From contig CALEST010000312.1 of the NCBI GenBank assembly GCA_937907555.1, positions 1 to 14,485 on the forward strand: a stretch of 14,485 nucleotides of DNA. The letters are read 5' to 3'. The notes beneath the pieces are model-generated. The model was not told the origin of the DNA. It saw only the letters and a list, made by a program, of their open reading frames with translations, and made no database searches. The position numbers and the translations under genes were made by a program. This DNA is from an uncultured Sediminibacterium sp. (GTDB lineage Bacteria; Bacteroidota; Bacteroidia; Chitinophagales; Chitinophagaceae). Each line of letters opens with the position of its first letter. Position 1 is the stretch's first letter. This document shows positions 6,696 through 13,871 of this stretch, piece by piece.

Positions 6696-7548
6696 ATTGT
6701 ACAAGGTCTTTAAAAGACCCAGAACCTATTTGTCTTTTGCAGCCATTACTGCATTGATTGGCGTTATTCAGTTGGGCTTATGGGTGGATGGGAAAGAGTA
6801 TGCCGATTTTGTAATGGCCGACTTTGCCAGCTCTTTCAGTGTGGATGGAAAAATTCTGAATGGCTATTTTATCTGCTATGTAATTCTGCAATTGTTGCTG
6901 GTGCATGTTCCTTTGCTGATTGCGCTGATTGCTGCTGATATGATTTCGGGGGAAGCCAATATGGGAACACTTCGTTTGTTAATGACCAAGCCACAATCCA
7001 GAACATCTATTGTGCTGGCAAAGTTTCTGGCTTCTTCTATTTACACGGTTTTGTTATTGATTTGGATTGCCATAATGGGTTTGTTTTTAAGCATGCTGAT
7101 TTTTGGAACCGATGATTTGTTCCTGATGAAAAGCAGTTATGTGGTAATTGTAAAAGAGTCTGATGTGTTCTGGAGATATGCAGGTGCATTTTGTTTTGCT
7201 GCACTGGCCATGATAACCGTGGCAGCTTTGGGTTTTCTATTATCCTTTTTTGCAGAAAATTCCATTGGTCCCATTGTTGCCACGATGAGTGTAATTATCG
7301 TAAGTACCATTCTGAGTACCATGAATATTCCCTTATTCAATTTAATAAAGCCCTATTTGTTCACTACCCATATGATTACCTGGAAAGAGTTTTTCGATTT
7401 CAAGGTAAACGATGCAAATGAAGCCATTATAGGCAGTATTCAGAACCCACAAAAGATTGTTCAGTCGGCCAGTATTCTGTTCATTCATATTGTTTTATTT
7501 GTAGGAACAGCCATTGCCTTATTCAGAAAAAAAGATATTCTTAGTTAG
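6673..7548 (+). CDS. ABC-2 type transporter permease
   Basis: 291 residues with about six membrane helices. A short cytoplasmic N terminus typical of ABC-2 permeases (LQIELYKVFKRPRTYL) precedes helix 1. Helix 2 lies near residues 64-88 and is followed by the cytoplasmic segment ISGEANMGTLRLLMTKPQSR, the usual coupling element of the NosY/BcrB-like group. Helix 3 follows near 118-143, then a polar loop, then helices 4 and 5 in tandem, and a last helix close to the C terminus. Its ATG lies within the end of the ATPase gene, and its stop is 3 bases before the next start. It should form the membrane channel of the exporter with the upstream ATPase. Cargo unknown. Confidence 0.9.
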   Translation: MWEHLQIELYKVFKRPRTYLSFAAITALIGVIQLGLWVDGKEYADFVMADFASSFSVDGKILNGYFICYVILQLLLVHVPLLIALIAADMISGEANMGTLRLLMTKPQSRTSIVLAKFLASSIYTVLLLIWIAIMGLFLSMLIFGTDDLFLMKSSYVVIVKESDVFWRYAGAFCFAALAMITVAALGFLLSFFAENSIGPIVATMSVIIVSTILSTMNIPLFNLIKPYLFTTHMITWKEFFDFKVNDANEAIIGSIQNPQKIVQSASILFIHIVLFVGTAIALFRKKDILS

Positions 7549-7551
7549 TTT

Positions 7552-8259
7552 ATGAAAAGTACAATTGTGAAATTATTCTTGTTAACCTCATTCGCTTTTT
7601 TGGGAGTGGTAAGTGCTGGCGCGCAGGACATGAATGCACTAGTGATGAAAGTGAAAGCCAAGCTGGATAAGGTAAAGGATTATACCGCTGACGGTAAAAT
7701 GAAGACCGATGTGGCTTTTATTAAAGCGCCCATTGGAAAAGTAAAAGTATTTTTTAAAAGCCCTGATAAATTTAAGTTGCAAAGAGATGGAGGCATTTCT
7801 GTTTTGCCAAAGGGTGGCGTAAGCATTAATATAGGAAGCATGGTAATGCAAACCGGATTTGTGGCCATTGACGCAGGGATGAGTACGGTTCAAAATCTTC
7901 CGGTTAGGGTTGTGAAACTTTTACCGAATGCGGATGCAGGAGATATTATTTTATCTACCCTATACATAGATGAACAAAATTTACTAATTCGTAAATCGGT
8001 TACTACTACCCGGGAGAATGGAACCTATGAAATGGAATTAATTTACGGGAAGTATGACGAATACGGATTGCCCGATAAAGTAATTTTCAGTTTTAACGCT
8101 AAGGATTATAAATTACCGAAAGGCATTACACTGGAGTTTGACGATACTGACAAAGCCATTAAAGACAAGATGAAAGGCAGGAAGGGGAGAGTAGAAATCA
8201 ACTACAGTTCCTATACCATCAATACTGGTTTAAGCAATAGTATTTTCAATAATCAGTAA
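7552..8259 (+). CDS. Secreted LolA-like (outer-membrane lipoprotein-sorting fold) protein
   Basis: 235 residues with a signal peptide (MKSTIVKLFLLTSFAFLGVVSAGA, cleavage before QD), so periplasmic. The mature part starts with an amphipathic helix (MNALVMKVKAKLDKVKDYTA) followed by alternating beta strands: DGKMKTDVAFI, GKVKVFFKSPDKFKLQR, then STLYIDEQNLLIRKSVTTTR and GTYEMELIYGKYDEYGLPDKV. This matches the half-barrel LolA/LppX-type fold, whose members carry lipoproteins or lipids between membranes. KVKVFFKSPDKFKLQ is especially like that family. It begins 3 bases after the permease stop and is the last gene of the unit. It may accept or shuttle the exported lipid-like substrate, but that is inference. 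It is unlikely to be the housekeeping LolA, given this context and its low similarity. It ends 12 bases from the convergent epimerase gene. Confidence 0.6.
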   Translation: MKSTIVKLFLLTSFAFLGVVSAGAQDMNALVMKVKAKLDKVKDYTADGKMKTDVAFIKAPIGKVKVFFKSPDKFKLQRDGGISVLPKGGVSINIGSMVMQTGFVAIDAGMSTVQNLPVRVVKLLPNADAGDIILSTLYIDEQNLLIRKSVTTTRENGTYEMELIYGKYDEYGLPDKVIFSFNAKDYKLPKGITLEFDDTDKAIKDKMKGRKGRVEINYSSYTINTGLSNSIFNNQ

Positions 8260-8271
8260 AATCCGTTTGTA

Positions 8272-9141
8272 TTAAAATAGGGTAACACTCCAGGTTCTCT
8301 TGAAAATTTCACCTGGCACCAATAGATTCATGCCCTCTTTCTGTCTCAGTTCTCCTGTAGCATTTACCGAGTCTGCAATACCACACCAGGGTTCAATGCA
8401 AACAAAGGGTGCGTCTTTGGCACTCCAGATTCCCATATAAGGGAAATCTTTCCAGGAAAATACAAATCCATGTTTGGATTGGGAGTTCTTCAATTCGATG
8501 GTATTGGATTGAAGGTGTTTGAAAACCAGGGCATCGCCATAGAACAATTCTTTGGTTAAGGCAATTTCATTAGTGTTTTCAAAAAAGGGGGTTGGTTTTT
8601 CTTCAATCAAACCTTCTGCAGAAATGGGCCATTTGCCTGCGGATTCTTTTTCACTGAAAACCAATTGGTAGTCACTGAATGCATAGGAGGCTTCCAGGGG
8701 CACTTTAAATGCAGGATGCGCACCTATGGAAAAGTACATGGGTTTAATATCAATATTAATTACTTCGTATGTACAGCTGAGCTGGTTTTTGTTCAGTTCG
8801 TAAATAATATTCAGTTTGAATAAAAAGGGAAACTGAGTAAGTGTCTCCTGATCTGCCTGAAGGGTTAAGCATACCCTGTTCTCTTTTGATTCTGTTATTT
8901 TGAAATTCATATCACGGGCAAATCCATGTCTGCTTAATGTATAGGAATTGCCATTGTGATGGAAACTATTGTTCTTTAGTGTGCCAACGATGGGAAACAA
9001 TACCGGACTTTTTTTGCCCCAGAATTTGGAGTCGCCACTCCACAAATAGTCTAGTTGAGTCTCTTTGCTGAATATTTCCTGTAATTCGGCTCCTTTCTCT
9101 GAAATGGAAACTTTAAGGCTATTGTTTTCTAATTGTATCAT
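8272..9141 (-). CDS. Aldose 1-epimerase family protein, LacX-like
   Basis: 289 residues of the galactose-mutarotase superfamily, in the LacX-like branch, which interconverts anomers of a sugar or sugar derivative in the cytoplasm. The expected catalytic elements are present: SRHGFARD with His72, SIGAHPAF with His142, and CIEPWCGIAD with Glu250 as the likely base. The N-terminal strand pattern (ISEKGAELQEIFSKETQLDYLWSGD) and SPVLFPIVGTL are typical of LacX-like proteins. No signal peptide is present. It starts 5 bases after the end of pdxA and is probably translated from the same message. The true sugar substrate is unknown, and no sugar operon adjoins it. Confidence 0.88.
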   Translation of the reverse strand: MIQLENNSLKVSISEKGAELQEIFSKETQLDYLWSGDSKFWGKKSPVLFPIVGTLKNNSFHHNGNSYTLSRHGFARDMNFKITESKENRVCLTLQADQETLTQFPFLFKLNIIYELNKNQLSCTYEVINIDIKPMYFSIGAHPAFKVPLEASYAFSDYQLVFSEKESAGKWPISAEGLIEEKPTPFFENTNEIALTKELFYGDALVFKHLQSNTIELKNSQSKHGFVFSWKDFPYMGIWSAKDAPFVCIEPWCGIADSVNATGELRQKEGMNLLVPGEIFKRTWSVTLF

Positions 9142-9146
9142 GGTGT

Positions 9147-10241
9147 TTATCCTTCGTTTTCTTCAATTCTTTCATCCACGGCATTGGCCAGCATACGGGC
9201 GCTTATTTTTCTAAGCGGGTTTCTGTTTCTGTCTGCATGACCCATCCGATGATTGATGATATCAATACATTCGAAAGTGGCTGCCAGAAAAGAAGTATGA
9301 TCGGCCTTTCCTTTGCCTGCTATATCAAACGCAGTTCCATGATCTGGGCTGGTTCTAACAGCAGGAAGGCCGGCTGTATAGTTTACCCCCTCGCCAAGGG
9401 CCAATGATTTAAAGGGAATCAATCCCTGGTCGTGGTACATAGCAAGAACAGCATCAAATTTTTCGTGCATGCCTCTTGCAAAAAAGGCATCTGCGGAATA
9501 TGGGCCGAAAACCAGCGATTTGTTTTTTGCTTCTTTAATAGCAGGTTTAATGATTTCAATCTCTTCTTTCCCAATCAGTCCTTCGTCTCCGGCATGAGGA
9601 TTTAATCCCAGAACGGCAATCTTGGGTTTGTCTATTCCAAAATCCTTTTGCAAAGACTGATGCATGATTTGCAGTTTACTAAGGATGGATTCCTTGGTAA
9701 TATGTTTGGCAACTTCTTCAACGGTTACATGTTCGGTAACCAAACCAACTCTCATGTTTTCGGCTACCATAAACATTACAACATCCTTTACGTTGAAAAA
9801 GGCTTTGAAGTAAGGAGTATGACCGCTGTATTGAAACTGTTCGGACTGAATATTTTTCTTGTGAATAGGCGCTGTTACCAAACCATGAATATGACCTTCC
9901 TGTAAGGCTTTGGTGGCTTCTTCCAGTGATTTCAAAGCATATTTGCCACCGGTTTCGTTCAGTTCTCCGGGGGTTATGGTAACTTCTTCTTCCCAAACCG
10001 TAAATATATTTACCTGCTTAGGATTCAGGCGGGAAAACTGATTGATATTGGTGCAGTTGAAATTAGAATCGGGTATACTTTTTCTGTAGAAATTCAGGCA
10101 TTTGTTATTGGCAAATACAACGGGAACGCAAAAGTCAAGGATACGCTGATCCATTAAAGATTTGATGATTAGTTCCAATCCAATCCCATTTATATCTCCG
10201 CAAGTGAAGCCAATGACGGGTTTTTGTGTTTCGTTACTCAT
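9147..10241 (-). CDS. pdxA: 4-hydroxythreonine-4-phosphate dehydrogenase
   Basis: Oxidises 4-phosphohydroxy-L-threonine, which then decarboxylates to 3-amino-2-oxopropyl phosphate. That product is joined with deoxyxylulose phosphate by PdxJ in vitamin B6 synthesis. The 364-residue chain is somewhat longer than E. coli PdxA. Visible motifs are the N-terminal GFTCGDINGIGLE, VTAPIHKKNI (about 122-131), GHTPYF with substrate-contact His141, and the three metal ligands His171 (TEHV), His216 (LNPHAGDEG) and His270 (MYHDQG). NAD-binding VRTSPDHGTAFDIAGKGKAD (295-314) is also present. It is transcribed away from rsmA across a 40-base gap and followed closely by the epimerase gene. In enterobacteria pdxA and rsmA are also neighbours, but in the same direction. 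Identification is secure. Confidence 0.96.
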   Translation of the reverse strand: MSNETQKPVIGFTCGDINGIGLELIIKSLMDQRILDFCVPVVFANNKCLNFYRKSIPDSNFNCTNINQFSRLNPKQVNIFTVWEEEVTITPGELNETGGKYALKSLEEATKALQEGHIHGLVTAPIHKKNIQSEQFQYSGHTPYFKAFFNVKDVVMFMVAENMRVGLVTEHVTVEEVAKHITKESILSKLQIMHQSLQKDFGIDKPKIAVLGLNPHAGDEGLIGKEEIEIIKPAIKEAKNKSLVFGPYSADAFFARGMHEKFDAVLAMYHDQGLIPFKSLALGEGVNYTAGLPAVRTSPDHGTAFDIAGKGKADHTSFLAATFECIDIINHRMGHADRNRNPLRKISARMLANAVDERIEENEG

Positions 10242-10268
10242 TTACCACGATTTAGGTTGCTAAAATAC

Positions 10269-10276
10269 TACTTTTG
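10269..10276 (+). promoter_or_regulatory. Promoter -7 box of rsmA
   Basis: TACTTTTG matches the Bacteroidota -7 consensus TAnnTTTG exactly and ends only 5 bases before the rsmA ATG at 10282, so the message would be leaderless or nearly so. No clear TTTG -33 box lies about 20 bases upstream; the region there reads TTTACCACGATTTAGG. The pdxA promoter must overlap this same 40-base divergent gap, but no good box was found for it. Confidence 0.5.
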
Positions 10277-10281
10277 CAGTC

Positions 10282-11043
10282 ATGCAATATACGCTCAAAA
10301 AGTCGCTGGGACAGCATTTCCTTACCAATGAAAATATCTGTAAGCAGATTGTGGCTGTTCTGAAAGAAAGACCGGAAAACCTGCAGCAGGTGCTGGAAGT
10401 AGGACCTGGTGCAGGCGCCCTGACCAAGTATTTGCTGGACTTGCCCATTCAACAATTCAAGGCAGTTGAACTGGACAACGAAAAAGTACAGTATTTACAG
10501 CACCAATATCCGGCACTTTCCAATGCTATTATCGAGGGTAGTATCCTGGATGTTCCGGTACCTTTTGCGGGGCCATTTACCATGGTGGGTAATTTCCCCT
10601 ATAATATTTCAACACAGATTGTATTCAGGGTATTGGAGTGGAAAGAGCAGATTCCGGTAATGATAGGCATGTTTCAAAAAGAAGTGGCCGAGAGAATTGT
10701 TTCTAAACCGAATACCAAAGTATATGGCATCCTTAGTGTGCTGGTGCAGGCATTTTACGAAGTGGAATATTTGTTTGATGTTCCCCCTGAGTCCTTTAAT
10801 CCCCCACCAAAAGTAATGAGTGGTGTTATACAGCTTAAACGAAAAGACAATCCTGTAGCGGTGAGAAGCGAAAAAGCCTTATTCACACTGGTGAAAGCAG
10901 CATTCGGACAAAGGAGGAAAATGTTAAGGAATCCGATGAAACCCTTTTTTGATGCAGCTGTTTTACAGGAAGAAATATTTACTAAAAGGGCAGAGCAGTT
11001 AACCGTAGAGGATTTTGCTGCACTGACTTACAGAATGGCATAA
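10282..11043 (+). CDS. rsmA: 16S rRNA (adenine1518-N6/adenine1519-N6)-dimethyltransferase
   Basis: RsmA/KsgA transfers four methyl groups from S-adenosylmethionine to two adjacent adenosines in the 3' terminal hairpin of 16S rRNA, late in small-subunit assembly. The 253 residues show the family landmarks: KKSLGQHFL (6-14), SAM-binding LEVGPGAGALT (38-48), the acidic ribose contact in AVELD (61-65), and the catalytic motif NFPY (104-107), the usual Bacteroidota form of NLPY. FQKEVAERI (131-139) and the C-terminal FNPPPKVMSGVIQL followed by FGQRRKMLRN are also present. The start at 10282 gives the correct N terminus and sits just behind a TAnnTTTG box. The dehydrogenase gene follows after 10 bases. 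Loss of this enzyme is known to give kasugamycin resistance. Confidence 0.97.
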   Translation: MQYTLKKSLGQHFLTNENICKQIVAVLKERPENLQQVLEVGPGAGALTKYLLDLPIQQFKAVELDNEKVQYLQHQYPALSNAIIEGSILDVPVPFAGPFTMVGNFPYNISTQIVFRVLEWKEQIPVMIGMFQKEVAERIVSKPNTKVYGILSVLVQAFYEVEYLFDVPPESFNPPPKVMSGVIQLKRKDNPVAVRSEKALFTLVKAAFGQRRKMLRNPMKPFFDAAVLQEEIFTKRAEQLTVEDFAALTYRMA

Positions 11044-11053
11044 ATAGAAGCGA

Positions 11054-11974
11054 ATGAAAGTAATTGTAACTGCTAAAGTGCATCCTTATTTAATAGAAAC
11101 GCTGGGTGCAAAAGGATACGAAGTATGTTATGAACCAGCCATCACCTATGAACAATTGCTAATACAGATAAAAGAAGCGGTTGGGTTGATTGTAACTACA
11201 AGGTTGCGCATTGATCGTCCCGTTATTGATGCAGCCCCTCATTTAAAATGGATTGGAAGACTGGGTAGTGGTATGGAATTGATTGATGTAGCCTATGCAC
11301 TAAGCAAGGGCATTCAATGCGAAAGCAGTCCGGAGGGAAACCGCAATGCAGTTGCTGAACACGCATTGGGCTTGTTGCTCAACCTGATGAATAGAATCAA
11401 TAGCGCCTGCAATGAAGTTAAGCAAGGCCTTTGGTTAAGAGATGAGAACCGCGCCGATGAGTTGACTGGTAAAACAGTGGGCATAATCGGATATGGAAAT
11501 ACGGGATCTGCTTTTGCCCGATTGCTTGAGCCTTTTCAGGTAAAACTGCTTGCTTATGATAAGTATAAGAAAGGATTCGGATCTGGCTATTTAAAGGAGT
11601 CTTCTCTTGAGCAGATCATGCATGAAGCCGAAATAATCAGTCTTCACCTCCCGCTAACTGAAGAGACCCGTCACTTTGCCAATACAGCCTTTTTTAATCA
11701 ACTCAAAAAACAACCTTACTTTTTAAATACCTGCAGGGGAAAAGTAATGGACACGGATGCTGTTGTAATGGCTCTGGAAAACAAACAGATCCGGGCATCA
11801 GGTTTGGATGTGCTGGAAAACGAAAAGCTGGATACATATGATGAAACCGAAAAATTGCGTTTGAGCCAGTTGCTAAGTTTTCCGAATGTCATCATAACTC
11901 CTCATATAGCAGGATACAGCCATGAAGCTTTCTATAAAATGGCTGATATTGTTTTACAAAAACTGCATCTCTGA
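11054..11974 (+). CDS. D-isomer-specific 2-hydroxyacid dehydrogenase (SerA/PdxB superfamily)
   Basis: 306-residue NAD-dependent oxidoreductase with the two-domain fold of phosphoglycerate, glycerate and erythronate-4-phosphate dehydrogenases. The Rossmann motif is GIIGYGNTG (Gly146, Gly148, Gly151), with Asp169 in AYDK suggesting NAD rather than NADP. The catalytic triad is visible: Arg228 in NTCRGKVMD, Glu255 in LDVLENE and His284 in TPHIAGYS. IGRLGSGMELID (67-78) and GNRNAVAEHALGLLL (95-109) match the substrate domain. The chain is shorter than standard PdxB (about 380) and lacks the ACT domain of long SerA. Substrate is therefore open: 3-phosphoglycerate, another hydroxyacid, or erythronate 4-phosphate given nearby pdxA. 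It follows rsmA by 10 bases and ends 4 bases from a convergent gene. Confidence 0.88.
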   Translation: MKVIVTAKVHPYLIETLGAKGYEVCYEPAITYEQLLIQIKEAVGLIVTTRLRIDRPVIDAAPHLKWIGRLGSGMELIDVAYALSKGIQCESSPEGNRNAVAEHALGLLLNLMNRINSACNEVKQGLWLRDENRADELTGKTVGIIGYGNTGSAFARLLEPFQVKLLAYDKYKKGFGSGYLKESSLEQIMHEAEIISLHLPLTEETRHFANTAFFNQLKKQPYFLNTCRGKVMDTDAVVMALENKQIRASGLDVLENEKLDTYDETEKLRLSQLLSFPNVIITPHIAGYSHEAFYKMADIVLQKLHL

Positions 11975-11978
11975 TTGT

Positions 11979-12656
11979 CTAAAGACCTCCGGTATTTATT
12001 GCTTTTAATGATTTTCCTGTAGTACTTATGGTTGCTGTTGAATCTATGCTGAGTGTATATGACTTAAAGAATGCATCTGATAGTTTCAGCTCTGATTTAT
12101 TCAAAACTTTAATAGCGGCTTTATGAATAGTATCTACCGCCGATAGGCTGATTACTGATTTGTTTGTAGCGGAAAGAATCAAATATTTATTTGTTAAGCC
12201 AACACAGGTAATCGTTGAATTATTTTGGGAAACTAATTGTAGACTGTCTGTTTGAAAATGGTGTAAAGTTATCTGAGATTCAATACTAGATAAAGATTTC
12301 AAGTTATTACAATAGAGGTTTAATACCGGTAATCCTCCATCTGAGACTGAGTCTCTTTGTAAAAAAAGTGTATCGTTTTTTACAAAGTATTCGTATCCAA
12401 TGGGGCTATAAAAATAATAAGTTAACAAGCTTGAGTTTGCCTGTTGATAAATATTGATTAAGGGGAGGTAAACAGGTTCTTCTTTTATTGCACTTTTTAT
12501 TTCCTTAATATGATGAAAGGGAGGTAGAATTACCTTTTTTACGGAGGGTAGTATTTTCTTCTTTTTGTATTCCGCACTTAATTTAAAATTGATCATACCA
12601 AAGCAGGCGCATATTATAGTGATAGTTATGGCCAGGATTAGATTACTTTTTTTCAT
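11979..12656 (-). CDS. Anchored exported protein with beta-type repeats, unrecognised
   Basis: 225 residues. An N-terminal hydrophobic stretch (NLILAITITIICACFGMINF, residues 5-24) is a membrane anchor or signal sequence. A lipoprotein site at Cys18 is possible, but the preceding residues are not a standard lipobox. A lysine-rich stretch (30-41) follows, and the rest should be periplasmic. Residues about 138-219 fall into four imperfect units of roughly 20-22 residues, with alternating hydrophobics and polar Asn/Ser turns: LQLVSQNNSTI, YLILSATNKSVISL, AIKVLNKSELKL and YTLSIDSTATI. The pattern suggests a small beta-helix, like the head-GIN (DUF2807) adhesin-like domains of Bacteroidota. That resemblance is by eye only. 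Its ATG overlaps the stop of the GntR gene (ATGA), so it is translationally coupled to the regulator. Function unknown. Confidence 0.6.
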   Translation of the reverse strand: MKKSNLILAITITIICACFGMINFKLSAEYKKKKILPSVKKVILPPFHHIKEIKSAIKEEPVYLPLINIYQQANSSLLTYYFYSPIGYEYFVKNDTLFLQRDSVSDGGLPVLNLYCNNLKSLSSIESQITLHHFQTDSLQLVSQNNSTITCVGLTNKYLILSATNKSVISLSAVDTIHKAAIKVLNKSELKLSDAFFKSYTLSIDSTATISTTGKSLKAINTGGL

Positions 12657-13030
12657 AAAGGTTTTTTATTCCATTTTAAATATTGTTGATAAAGAGCATC
12701 TATTTCTCCTATTGTAATTTGCAGCAATTGCATATTCTTGAAAACAGTTGGTAAATCCTGTTCTGTAAACTCTTTCTTAAGATAGTCTGTCACTTTTTTT
12801 AAACCATTCACCGACACAAAAAATCCGACCCCCCTTTTGTTTGTGATAATTTCTAAATCCTGTAAGTATTCGTAGGTTCGCATTACAGTATTGGGATTAA
12901 CTTCCAGGTCAATAGCCAATTCTCTCACTGAAGGGATTCTTTCTTCCTCTTTAAAAATTTGAAGCAGAATCTTTTCACAAATAAGATCAGCAATCTGAAT
13001 GTATATGGCTTTATTTGAATGGAAATTCAT
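12653..13030 (-). CDS. GntR-family transcriptional regulator, YtrA subfamily
   Basis: 125 residues. The N-terminal winged helix (about 5-72) is characteristic: YIQIADLICEKIL, then RIPSVRELAIDLEVNPNTVM with the recognition helix, TYEYLQDLEIITNKRG and the wing GVGFFVS. The remaining 50 residues or so form a short helical tail (LLQITIGEIDALYQQYLKWN) for dimerisation, rather than the large ligand domain of FadR or HutC types. That short layout defines the YtrA subfamily, which typically represses the ABC-transporter operon it lies in and responds to envelope or antibiotic stress. Here it follows the permease gene by 13 bases and overlaps the next gene by 4. Its own operator should lie upstream of the cluster, outside the window. 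Confidence 0.9.
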   Translation of the reverse strand: MNFHSNKAIYIQIADLICEKILLQIFKEEERIPSVRELAIDLEVNPNTVMRTYEYLQDLEIITNKRGVGFFVSVNGLKKVTDYLKKEFTEQDLPTVFKNMQLLQITIGEIDALYQQYLKWNKKPL

Positions 13031-13043
13031 GGGGTTGGGGTGT

Positions 13044-13871
13044 TTAAATCTGTTTTTCCTTTAACTTATAATAACTCATTATCCAACAACTACTATACAG
13101 AAAAATTGGCAGGAACCAAGTGATGCGAAGCTGCCATGATTCCGGTAGAGTTACAATCCCGGTTGGTTGTTGTAGTGGTCCTATTCGGAAAGAGTCTGTG
13201 AAATATTTGCCATGGGGCATAATTTCTTCAGGTATTAACATTACCAGCATTTTATTATTCAGGTAAATTATACCAATAAATGAAATAACAAAAAGGATGG
13301 CTGTTTTTACATAGGCATTACGAATAAAACTAATTGAGCCCAAGTGAGCAATAGAAGTAGTGATAAAATATAGAATCACTAATTCTTTAATTAGAATAGT
13401 GTCAGACTGAAAGATTGGCTTGCCTTGGTAATAATGTTTTTCCTGTTCTATAATCCAATTAGGAATAGCTACAAATTCATTATAAGTCAAACACATAAGC
13501 CAATCTATTCCCGTAAATATGCCCAAGTAAGCAATTAAATACATGATTTGTGTTAAAACAAAACCTACTAATAATTTTTCTCCTGCCGTGGCTGGTAATA
13601 ACAAAAACTGAATGGTTTTTGCCTCCGATTTAAAAAAACTATAATGGCTGGAGGAAAATAACGTCCCGCCTAAAAGGAGACCAATCACGAAAATCATTTT
13701 TCTATCACCTGTAGGAAACATACTGTGGAAACTGGCAACAATTAGTAATCCATAGGATAGAAATAAAATTCCCAATCCTGCCAGGAACATAAGTAAATAG
13801 CTACTTCCGCTCTCTTTAAAGTTTTTTCTAAGCAAAAGCAATGCCCTTTTTAAACTAAAGTGGTTGTTCAT
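13044..13871 (-). CDS. Six-helix ABC transporter permease of a YtrA-type cluster
   Basis: 275 residues with about six membrane helices: SYLLMFLAGLGILFLSYGLL, KMIFVIGLLLGGTLF, a helix around LVGFVLTQIMYLIAYLGIF, LVILYFITTSIAHLGSISF, KTAILFVISFIGIIYL and FLPIFLYSSCWIMSYY near the C terminus. The cytoplasmic segment SEAKTIQFLLLPATAGEKLL between helices 2 and 3 is typical of Bacteroidota permeases found beside YtrA-like regulators. Its ATG overlaps the stop of the ATPase gene by 4 bases, showing that they form a pair. Substrate unknown. Sequence similarity to classical ABC-2 permeases is weak, so the assignment leans on topology, the TIQFLLLPA motif and context. Confidence 0.78.
   Translation of the reverse strand: MNNHFSLKRALLLLRKNFKESGSSYLLMFLAGLGILFLSYGLLIVASFHSMFPTGDRKMIFVIGLLLGGTLFSSSHYSFFKSEAKTIQFLLLPATAGEKLLVGFVLTQIMYLIAYLGIFTGIDWLMCLTYNEFVAIPNWIIEQEKHYYQGKPIFQSDTILIKELVILYFITTSIAHLGSISFIRNAYVKTAILFVISFIGIIYLNNKMLVMLIPEEIMPHGKYFTDSFRIGPLQQPTGIVTLPESWQLRITWFLPIFLYSSCWIMSYYKLKEKQI

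Noticed and set aside
7137..7421. Open frames on both strands inside the ABC-2 permease gene
   Set aside because: They are shadows of the permease frame: compositions are unlike natural proteins, no start context is seen, and the permease itself is strongly supported.
8260..8271. Possible bidirectional terminator between the LolA-like gene and the epimerase gene
   Set aside because: The 12-base gap and flanking bases form no stable hairpin with a T run on either strand.
9648..9996. Open frames overlapping pdxA on either strand
   Set aside because: pdxA is intact with all catalytic motifs over the whole stretch; the alternative frames have no recognisable domain.
11975..11978. Terminator between the convergent dehydrogenase and repeat-protein genes
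   Set aside because: The gap is only 4 bases and no convincing hairpin was found in the adjoining coding ends.
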